Shown here: in pieces, positions 55,649 to 64,000 of the stretch
Layout of the letters: every line of letters begins with the position of its first letter
Position numbering within the stretch: position 1 is the stretch's first letter
Assembly (NCBI GenBank): GCA_003996215.1
Contig: QJPP01004085.1
Location: 33,607 to 97,606, forward strand
From: Jaltomata sinuosa
Taxonomy: Eukaryota; Streptophyta; Magnoliopsida; Solanales; Solanaceae
DNA length: 64,000 nucleotides
Direction: 5' to 3'
Program-made: the position numbers and the translations under genes
The notes under the pieces: model-generated
What the model was told of the DNA's origin: nothing
The model's database searches: none
The model's input: only the letters and a program-made list of their open reading frames with translations

Positions 55649-56857
55649 AGCCCCTGACGGCCTACTCAGTCGAGATGAACCCGCAAATCCCGAATGACCA
55701 CCACGACCTGATGCCCCAGAAACTGTACCCCTCGAAGACTGGTCGCTATAGCCCTGATGGCTGCTCTGACCCTGCTCGAACTGGGTACTACCGAAAGTCT
55801 GAAGGGAAGCCTGAACCGGTCGGCTGGACTGACCCTGGTACTGCTGTGGCTGATAACTCTGGCTTCACTGGCCAGGACCTCTACCACCATATCTCGAACC
55901 ACTATAGACACCCTGATGCCGAGGCCTCTTATCTCTGGACCCCTGATCATGTCACTGTAAGTCCTCCACAGTGCGGCCATAGTCTACAATGGCCTGGAAT
56001 GATCGACCACTGGAAATCAATATCTCAGCTGGCTGCCTGATCTCTGGCCTCAAACCCCATACAAATCTGCGAATCCTATCTGCCTCGGTAGGAATGATCA
56101 TAGCTACGAACGGTGCTAGCTGATGAAAACAGGTCTCTTACTCCGAGATAGTCGTAGATCCCTGCACAAGGTGAGTGAACTGCTCCCTGCGACGCTCCCG
56201 ATCACTCTGGTGTAGGAACTTGGCCATAAAGGCCTCATAAAACTCAGACCAGGTCAAAGGAGGTGACGATGGTGGTCTACAAGCAACCTGAGCCCTCCAC
56301 CATAACTTCGCTGGGCCCTCCAACTGGTAGGTAGTATAACCAACCCCGTGAGTCTCCAACAAACCCAAATGATGCAACATCTCCTCACAGGTAGTAATAA
56401 AGTCATGTGGATCCTGTCCAGAAGTACCAGTAAATCTCGGAGGTGCTAACCTCAAAAACCTACCCAATGCCTTCTGCTCTGACTCTGTCATAGCTGGGCG
56501 AGGAGCAAGAGGCTGTGCAACAGATGGGACCGGAATGACCTCCGCACGGGGAGCCATAGTAGCCGGCTGCGCTCCTGAGCTCTGTGTACCCAGGGCTGCC
56601 CCCTGAGCGGATGTCTGCGCTAACTCAGAAGGCCGGTCTCCAATCACACCCAAAAGCTGTAATAGTAATCCTGGAGCTGGCGCTGGAGCTGGCACTGAAG
56701 CTGGTGGTACCTGGGCTGCCCCCTGAACCACATGCTGCTCGGGCTCTATCTCCACGCTAGCAGCTCTAGCAGGTGCCACTGATCAAGGGCGTCCTCGACC
56801 CCTAGCTGGAGTGGGAGGCTCATCTTCGCGTGATGCCAATGATCTCGTACGAACCAT
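55649..56857 (-). pseudogene. gag: RE6 gag with nonsense codons
   Basis: ATG at 56855-56857 (MVRTRSLASREDEPP). Stops in this frame: TGA 56783-56785 (codon 25), TAA 56135-56137, TGA 55952-55954 and TGA 55865-55867. The long open part 56138-56782 holds the capsid region: LGRFLRLAPPRFTGTSG, QDPHDFITTCEEMLHHLGL, KLWWRAQVAC, WSEFYEAFMAKFL. The region before the knuckle is Gln/Ser/Gly-rich. Three of the four stops are consistent with CGA to TGA. Overlapping frames at 55666-55980 are shadows. Confidence 0.82.
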
Positions 56858-57055
56858 CTGCGGAAGAATGAAGTAGAACAAATGAGATCTCTAGAAACTT
56901 TAAGGGTTATACGCACGACACCGAGGCAATGAAAGAGTCAAATTTCCTAAAATGTCACTGTAGCCTCCCAAAGATTGAGTACGGACGTCTCTGCCCCGAT
57001 CCGCAAGACTCTACTAGACATTGGCTCCTATACCGATGACACCGGTGAACCTAAA

Positions 57056-57067
57056 GTTGTGATACCA
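57056..57067 (-). other. RE6 primer-binding site, two mismatches
   Basis: Minus strand TGGTATCACAAC against the TGGTATCAGAGC of RE2, RE3 and RE5; three bases from the LTR. Confidence 0.75.
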
Positions 57068-57070
57068 AGT

Positions 57071-58505
57071 TGTCACAACCCAATTTCTCGATCATGATGG
57101 CACCTACAGCCCCCGATAGGTGAACCAAACCCCGTAGCCCAGAACAGTTAGTAATGGGCTACTATCTAACAAATAAGGGAACAAGACGAATAAAATAGAT
57201 AACAGGGATATAAATATATACATATGCGGAAACTAAACCAAACCCCAAGTCCTGGTATCATAGTATAGAGCCAAACTACATACATGGAGTGCAAATAAAC
57301 CAAAACTATATATACAGATGTCTCTGAATGGTAATAGAGTACATGAAGCAAAAGATAAACTAAAGCTAAGCTCCGATCGCCAAGAGCTCACCCTCAGCTG
57401 AAGTAGTCCCTTAGCAATCTCCAAGCACGAATCACAACTATCTAATGGCGATGGCCCACGCTAGGATCTGCACCCAAAGATGCAGGGGGTAGGGGTGAGC
57501 ACCAAATGCGAAGCATAAGGTACCCAGTAGGTATCATAGGCCGACTGGGCATATATAAGATAAAAGCATAGTAATAGACAGAATAGAAGCAAGCAGTCAC
57601 AGAAATCAACGAAAGGTACACAGGAACTAGCCCAGAGGGAAATCAACAGAACCACATATGAGGCTAGTAAGCAGAATATACACACCATAGGCACAGGTGA
57701 AAGTAAGAAATAACGCACCTGGGGTCCTTGCAACAACAGTGTATACAAAATAAGTTTACGAAATGGACGGTATACCGGTAACCTCAAGTGTAAGAAGAAG
57801 AGAGAAAGAGTAATAATAGGAATGCTCAGAGACATGAATCAAACTCAACTAATCATACCAATCTCATACTTATCCATAATAGAGAACAATTCTTTAAGTA
57901 AAAGCAAAAGTCTACCTACAGTCCCCCGGCCGCCCATACAACCGAGGAACACAAACAAGTGAAAACAAACCCTCCGGCATCCCATACTACCGGAGCGTAT
58001 AATCAGCAAACAGCAAACAAGGGTGGAGCCTCAAACAATGAATGATATGATGCATGAAGATCTCAAGTGCCATGCTATCTCTGTATGTACCTCCTCCGGC
58101 ACCGATCCGGCCCAGCAGATAGGTTCCATGGAAGGACACTGCCCGTATACCTCTACTCCACCGTATACCCCTCATAAAACGTGAAGTTGAGACTTAAATC
58201 GAGTTTAACCCGACCCGAATCGCGACCCGGTACGTAACCCGTTTTCTGCCAGACAGTCCGCCTTAAAACAGTCATAACTTTTTACTCCGAGATCAGTTGG
58301 ACGTGAGGTTTTGTGCGTAGGAAACTAGACTCGTAGACCTTCGATTTGATATTTCGGGGGACTTGTAACTCTTTATATATTGAGAGAAAAGCCCCGAGAC
58401 ATTTGACCCAAAGTTCAGAAAATTTGTTAAAGATCTTACGATATCTTTTGTCGATTTGCTTGACTTCAAAACTTATACGTGGAAATGACCGGAAGGGTCA
58501 TTACA
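57071..58505 (-). repeat. RE6 5' LTR with large internal deletion
   Basis: 1435 bp against 2950 bp in the 3' LTR. The junction near 58173 joins sequence equivalent to 50110 with sequence equivalent to 51628, with 2-3 extra bases. The deletion removes the hairpin cluster and the TATA-like box, so this LTR probably cannot start transcription normally. Confidence 0.85.
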
Positions 58506-60550
58506 ATATCAAATTAGTAAAAAATATGTCCAGCACTCTTGCTCAGCCGAGTCCAAAATAAATGTGAAAACCATTACAAATCTCTTTTACTCCAAGAACG
58601 TACATAAGACCAGTTTATATTCATTTTATAACCATTTATAACTAAAAATGAACCCTCGAGGCCATGCAAGGTTTAGAAAATCGGTGATAGTCAGGCCCTT
58701 GGCCTTGTAGTAATAAAACCAATGCAGAAAACTCTTTTCATGATAATGATAATATGCTCGAATACAACCAATAACCCAATGGCTCACAATCAACCTACCG
58801 GCCCTGCACATGCTCAACCACTCTACAACAAAGATAACCAGTTCATGGATTGTAAATCGATGTCCGAGACTCAAGGACTTTTCCTAAATCTCACCACCTA
58901 TGGTACAGAGACAAATACAAGCCCACACAAGGCCACGAGGGATAACACTACAAAATGAGTTCAAATATTGAAGCCAATGTAGAAAAACAAAATGGATAAG
59001 AAGAAAGCGGACAAGGTTTGGGGTGCCAACCTAGTAACCTACCTGACGCCCGATGAAAAGGCGCTAGAAAGCCGACGCCCGATCTTCTTTGAGAAGCCCC
59101 AAATAGCAGTAAAACTATAAAAAATGAATCTACTCAACAAAATGAAGCTAATGACAACCCTAATGCTAATAATTTAGTTGGTTCAAAATCTGAGTCAAAA
59201 GCGGGCCCATAGGCCCCACAACCCAAAATCAGAAAAGAAAATCACCACAAGCTTCCCAATGTTACTAGGAGTGCATGCTCGAAAATTGAGCAAAAACGGG
59301 TAAAGGAAAGGCCTTAAACAGTCCAAAGATGAAGAGGAATAAAAAATGCAAAAACTCTACATAATCAAGAATAAAATGGAGAATTACTTACCACAGAGGA
59401 AGGGAACAAGGTCAACAAGGTGAAACTCACACCTCAACGAACAATCAGACCCAACAAGCAGCTACAACACAAGAATCAACCCCCAAGCTAAGATAAGAAG
59501 CATCAATAGAGGTTAGCCAAGGCTATGGAAGAATTGGAGAAGAGGGACTTACCAAAACGGGGAGGGAAATGATAAAATTCTCAAATTATTGAACTCCCAT
59601 GGCTAGGATATGATTTTGCACAATTTTTAGGTGAGGGAAAAAGGTTTAGAGTGAGAGAGAAAAGGAGAAATGAAGCTGAAAATTTGAGGAAACCAACTTT
59701 TATAGTGCAGGTCACAGACAAGCGGATTGCGGTCCCCAGGCGCGATCGCGTTGAAGGAGAAACACGAGCACCTGTACGATCGCGATGCCCAGGCATGATG
59801 ATGTTTAAGAGGAAAGGGCCAGGGGCACGATCATGGTGACCTTGTGCAATCTCATTAAGTAATTGCATAGACCACTGCTCAGCTGCAGAAAAACTACAAT
59901 TTAAAAAACACTCCCACGAGGGTTCCGGGCACAATCAAAACCTGATACGCACAAACCAACCATGTAACTAGAGTGGAAACAAGATTCTGGACTCAAAGGA
60001 ATCAAAAAAACTTCCATACGAGGTCATTTTGATGAAATGTTGACCCAAGTAAACTCTTGAACAATACAACCAAATACCCAAAATGAGCATGGCTCACGCG
60101 AAAGCCGAACTAACCACATACCTAACCAAAACTCGACATTCTTGAGCTGATAGGACCATAGGAATTCAAATCCGATGCTCCAATTATTGAAAGTTTACCA
60201 AAGACAAACTTCCAACCCCAACTCATCTGAAATCTCCAAAAAGTGAGATAGAACCATACCGGATGTTCTTAGGCCCCGACAAAAAGTCCAACTAGACCAA
60301 AATCCATGCTCCAGAGCTAATGAAAATGTTGAAATCCTATTCTGAGCATGCTAGCTAGGAATGTTGACTAAACTCAATAATTTCTTAAGTTAAAGCTCTA
60401 AAACAAGGAAATGGCCATAACAGCCTAACAAACGGCCTGGGCATCAAACCACCAATCCCAATAAGTTATAAATGACTTGGGGCCGCTACAAGCAAGCTCT
60501 AATAATACAAAGAAAGTAAAAATGCAGGAATGACCGAAATGGTCATTACA
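58506..60550 (-). repeat. RE4 3' LTR, piece 1 (sense start)
   Basis: Follows the RE2 LTR order from a hairpin-like unit (CAGCACTCTTGCTCAGCCG) to the sense start TGTAATGACC at 60550. Contains a GATCGCG array (59715-59860) and a minus-strand TATAAAA (59698-59704). Confidence 0.75.
59698..59860 (-). promoter_or_regulatory. TATA box and upstream GCGATCGCG array of RE4
   Basis: Minus-strand TATAAAA at 59698-59704. In the 150 bp upstream are GCGCGATCGCG, ACGATCGCGATG and ACGATCATGG-like words (about 59738, 59777, 59828). Confidence 0.5.
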
Positions 60551-60825
60551 TCATCCACTACTAAAAAGGACTTTCATCCTCGAAAGTCAAGAAAAGGGAG
60601 TACCTGAAGGCTCAAACAACTTCGGATACTGAGCCCGCATCTCTCGCTCGGTCTCCGGGTAGACTCTTTGGTTGGATGATGCCACTCCTGAACCTTAACC
60701 ACGGGAATGTCTCTAGACCTTAATCTCCTGACATCTTTGGCTTGAATGGCTATCGGCTCCTCAACAATGGTCAAAATCTCATCTAATTGCATTGAATCCC
60801 ACTGTAACATATGCGACTCATCCAG
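60551..60825 (-). pseudogene. pol: RE4 pol tail (chromodomain) and polypurine region
   Basis: 60569-60588 is the intact GACTTTC/GAAAGTC hairpin. 60600-60825 encodes on the minus strand MLQWDSMQLDE, then IVEEPIAIQAKDVRRL and IPVVKVQEWHHP, a chromodomain with a frame change after it. Truncated upstream by RE7 at 60826. Confidence 0.75.
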
Positions 60826-63609
60826 TGTGACGACCCGATTTCTTAGGTCATAATGGCACCTACAACCCTCCAGTAGGTAAACCGATTCCCGTAGCCCGAA
60901 ATGATTAGTAATAGGCTACTACCTAACCAATACACACAATATGTAGAAATAACTGGAAGCAGAATAAGATAAAGAGAAGCAAAATCAAATAACCCCAATA
61001 TAAATACATACAAGAAAACTATACCAACTGCAAGACTTGGTATTGATAGTACATGAGCTTCTAATAAAGTACAAGTGCTAGAAGTAACAAAATAGAATAA
61101 AAAATTATGTCTAAATAAATAAAGAGTAACAGTACAAAAGATTAGATGTGGTCAAGCCCTGGTCATCATATGCTCACCCTAGTCACAAATAACCAAATCT
61201 GCACGAGTCTCCACGCGATCAACGGCGAAAGCTCACACTAATATCTACACCAGAAAGATGCAAAAGTGTAGTATGAGCACCAATTGCTAAGCAACAGTTA
61301 CCCAGTAGGCATCATCAGCCGATTGAGCGTATATAAGATATAAAAATAATAAGTAGCAGATAGAAAGAAAGCAGTCACTAATGCAATAGAGAAAGTACAT
61401 GGAAACTAGCACGAATAATAGTCAACCAAGAGTTATAAGCATATAATGCTAGAATAGAAGATATACATAACATAGAAACACATGTGAAAGAAAGAAGAAC
61501 GCACCTGGATTCCTTGCAACAACAGTATATATAAGGAGAGAGAGAGTTTAGAAATATGGAGGTATACTGGTAATCTCAAGTAAAAAGGGAAAGAAGGAAA
61601 GAAAGCCAATATAATCAACTAAAAGCCATACACTAACAGTATCATGCTTAAAACATCTATTTCAAGATAAGAATAAATGTAAAACAATATCTCAAGTATA
61701 ACCCTAGGATGGAATAACTAAGCCACAAAGTACCGAGATCCACAATGAAGAACCATGCTAAAGAATAGAACCCGATAACCCAAAACTGCTCAGAAGGCCA
61801 CAAAATAGAGCCTTAATAATATAGGACCCACTAGCCCCTCAATAAACAAAGTATCCATCAATCAGAGCCTCAATAGGATAGAACCCACTAAACCACCAAG
61901 AATCGAAGGCCATAAAAAGTTTTATAAGATTAAAGGAGTAATATAATCTACCTACAGTCCCAACGGCCGCCCATACAACCAAGGAACGCAATCAAGTGAA
62001 AACAAACCCACCGACTACCCATACAACTGGAGCGTACACTGAACATACAACAAACAAGGGTGGAATCCGAATGAAATATCCATGATGATGATGATGACCA
62101 GGTATAACAAAAGTGTCGTATGTTACCCCTTTCTGTACCTAGAAGGCCCAATAGAGGCAAAACCCATGAAAGGCTTACCTATATACCTCAACTCCATCGT
62201 ATAACCCTCCTCCTGGCATACTCATTGGTCTGTAAACATTGTCCAAGGAATGGTAGGGTCCATGGGGGTTTACACATAGACCTTATACTAAAATTGCAAA
62301 TCTCAAAGTACCACTGTCCAGAGTGTGATCGTATATTGATCAATAATCAGAGTCTCATAATATGTGCTTAGAATCAAATTAGGTCTAAAACAGTAGTCAC
62401 ATCTTAATAACCCTTATAAAGGGTGCTCAGAGTGTGTCCGGGTTTAAAGAAGTAATCACATCTCAAAATCCGTAAACAGGGTGCCCGACATGTGTTCGGG
62501 TCTAAATACGTAGAAAATCATATCTAGTTCTATGACCCCAGCCAAGCCTAGTATCAGTAGGAAAAACAATGGTGATATCATCAAAATCTCCTCTTTACTC
62601 CAAGAGATTTCATAAATTCTAGTACCAAAACCCTTTCCATAATCATTTTATCAAAAACAGGCCCTCGGGGCCATGCAAAGTTTAGAAAAACGTTTGTAGT
62701 AGGCCCGAATCCAAAATAGTAGTAAAATATGCAGGGAAAACCTTTTACATGAATGATATGCTCGCAAATAATAGATTAGCCAAAAATGGCTCACAAACAT
62801 TCCTATCAGCCCTGCACAGGCACAATCAGCTCTACAACACAGACCAACCTAAAGCAACATCTACATATCCAGGACTCACGGATATTCCCAATTATCCCAC
62901 TGTCTATGATTCAGAAGCATATACAAAGTCCACACAGGTTCACAAGGGTAATATAGCAATACTACACGAATACCACAATCAACGTATAAAATAAATGAAG
63001 AGAAAATATGGACAAGGTCTGAGGGTACCAACCTAGAAAACCAACCCAAGAAAGCTAATTAATGCAGTTATAGCATATATACGCAGAGTCTAGGTAGGGA
63101 AAACCATAACATACCTGTCATCCGACGACTAGCTGTAGGAATGACGTCGTCTAAGATTGAACTACTCCAGGAATCTCCAAGTCATTAAAACACTATCAAC
63201 ATAATAATATACGCGTCAAAACAAAACCAATGATACCCATAATGCTAGAAACATAACCGGGCCGAAATATGGGTCACAAGTGGGCCATGGGCCCCACAAC
63301 CTAAAATCGAGAACAAAATACACCACGGTGTTCTCCACATTCCCGGGAGAACATGCTTCAAAAATGAGTGGAAATGGACCATCAATGGGGCTCAAAACAA
63401 CCCTAAACTTTCAAGAACAAACTAGGAATCAAATGAAGTAATTACGGGATTAGAGGATAGAATACTTACAATTTGCGACAAGGAATCAACCACGGACGAG
63501 AAATTAATTACTCCAACGATAAGAGATGATCCCATAGAAAAAATTGAGCTTCGAGCCTTTGAAACAATGGAGAAAAATGGATTTTGGGTGAAGAAAATGA
63601 ACGAGAAGG

Positions 63610-63617
63610 TATATATA
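63610..63617 (-). promoter_or_regulatory. TATA box of RE7 LTR
   Basis: TATATATA in the minus-strand context CTGTATATATACC, directly downstream of the array. Confidence 0.5.
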
Positions 63618-63619
63618 CA

Positions 63620-63870
63620 GACATGGATTTCTTCATCGCTATCTTGAGAAAAACCCTCGAGATTGCGATGAACAAACTGGCCAACTCATCGCGATCTTGA
63701 TGGTCAGCCTTCAAGATCGCTATGAACAAAGGAGTAGGGCCTTCATCGCTATCGCAAGAAAACCCTTTGAGATCGTGATGAACAAATGGGTTCTTCATTA
63801 CTATCGCGAGAAAACACTTTGAGATTGCGATGAACAAAAAGCCAGACCTTTGAGATCACAAAGGTCTTGC
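63620..63870 (-). repeat. GATCGCGATGAA-type repeat array in RE7 U3
   Basis: Four to five diverged units; each pairs a TTCATCGC(T/G)ATC word with a GAGATCG(T/C)GATGAACAAA word about 40-50 bp on. Units start near 63628, 63690, 63730 and 63795. The open frame across them (63508-63837, minus) repeats FIAIS-like peptides only because the DNA repeats. Confidence 0.7.
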
Positions 63871-64000
63871 TTTGAGATTTTAATGAACAAATTTTGGCCA
63901 TACCAGCAACTAAAAACCAATAGAAAAGAAACTTCATTGGGGTGTTCTGGGCACAACCAGAACCCGATACTCAGAAACCAAATATGCTATTAGAGTGGAA

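Larger units (their letters stand above)
49004..58505 (-). mobile_element. RE6: chromovirus (Tekay/Del-like) with nearly open pol
   Basis: On the minus strand: 5' LTR 57071-58505, primer site 57056-57067, gag from 56857, pol to 52014, polypurine region, 3' LTR 49004-51953. The flanks read GTATC-GTATT on the left and ATATC on the right, a partial or mutated target duplication. LTRs are about 97-98 percent identical by eye where they overlap, but the 5' LTR lacks about 1.5 kb. Pol has one stop; gag has at least four stops and one frame change. Of all elements here it is the most likely past source of enzymes. Confidence 0.87.
35279..60825 (-). mobile_element. RE4: chromovirus 3' LTR and pol tail, interrupted by RE5, RE6 and RE7
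   Basis: The minus-strand LTR is in three pieces: 58506-60550 (sense start), 47899-49003 and 35279-35488 (sense end), together 3360 bp, a normal LTR length here. The pieces join in the same order as the RE2 LTR. RE6 lies between the first two and RE5 between the last two. After the LTR come the polypurine hairpin and pol tail to 60825, where RE7 is inserted. The 5' half of RE4 is beyond the window. Confidence 0.78.
60826..64000 (-). repeat. RE7: chromovirus LTR, runs off the window
   Basis: Starts TGTGACGACCCG at 60826 and follows the RE2 LTR in order for 3.2 kb. The last bases match RE4 near 59925-59990, so about 0.6 kb of LTR is missing at the right. Left flank is TCCAG (60821-60825). It has hairpin II as CCCGA/TCGGG (62484-62500), TATA at 63610-63617 and a repeat array at 63620-63870. 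Being on the minus strand with its sense end at 60826, it may be a solo LTR or the 3' LTR; the rest is outside. Confidence 0.75.

Noticed and set aside
55666..55980. 104-codon minus-strand frame in RE6
   Set aside because: Off-frame relative to gag, whose knuckle and capsid motifs are in another reading.
63508..63837. Repetitive peptide (FIAIS-like units) on the minus strand
   Set aside because: Translation of a non-coding LTR repeat array; upstream of a TATA box, with no start context or relatives.
63620..63870. Spaced repeats resembling a CRISPR array
   Set aside because: Units are diverged, spacing is uneven, they lie in a plant LTR and no cas genes exist.
1..64000. Host genes, tRNA or rRNA genes
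   Set aside because: No exon-like conserved protein, cloverleaf with A/B boxes or rRNA core sequence was recognised; a tRNAscan or protein search would be needed to exclude small ones.

Overview
The window is plant nuclear DNA made almost wholly of nested LTR retrotransposons. I found no host protein gene, tRNA, rRNA or CRISPR array. The long Ty3/gypsy LTRs ending in GTCGTGACA, iMet-type primer sites and chromodomain polyproteins resemble repeats common in Solanaceae; that assignment is an inference from general knowledge, not a search. All coding regions are retroelement gag/pol remains.

Left part (1-14145). RE1 (653-7482, +) is a young Athila-like element: LTRs of 1332 and 1331 bp with about seven differences, 5-bp target duplication CAACC, tRNA-Asp primer site, and only gag and protease, in two overlapping frames. 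It sits inside an older relative whose remains flank it (167-652 and 7483-9826) and whose 3' LTR follows (9827-about 11295). 11296-14145 holds a further, more decayed relic. The first 166 bp are the end of another LTR.

Middle (14146-31744). An old LTR (14146-15279 plus 25605-26591) is split by RE2 (15280-25604, -), a chromovirus with 3-3.9 kb LTRs, ATATT target duplication and a shortened, decayed interior. Then come a decayed Ty3 pol (27240-28545), LTR-like debris, and 1.8 kb of AT-rich sequence with no recognised gene.

Right part (31745-64000) is a nest. RE3 (31745-35278, +) has a 620-bp interior in which the gag start is joined to the integrase end; its 3' LTR is cut by RE4 (-). Only RE4's 3' LTR (three pieces totalling 3360 bp) and its pol tail are visible. 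RE5 (35489-47898, +) entered a TA repeat in that LTR, RE6 (49004-58505, -) entered the same LTR further along, and RE7 (60826 to window end, -) entered RE4's interior. RE6 has the best pol: protease, RT, RNase H, integrase and chromodomain in one frame with a single stop, though its 5' LTR lost about 1.5 kb.

The main signals beyond annotation are shared architectural patterns in the LTRs: (a) nearly every LTR carries its own short-repeat, palindromic or CpG-rich array just upstream of a TATA box; (b) the chromovirus LTRs carry small hairpins whose arms change in a compensating way between repeat units and elements; (c) inverted W-box-like pairs and a GACTTTC/GAAAGTC hairpin beside the polypurine tract recur; (d) many premature stops look like CGA-to-TGA changes, including one at the same early gag position in two diverged elements.
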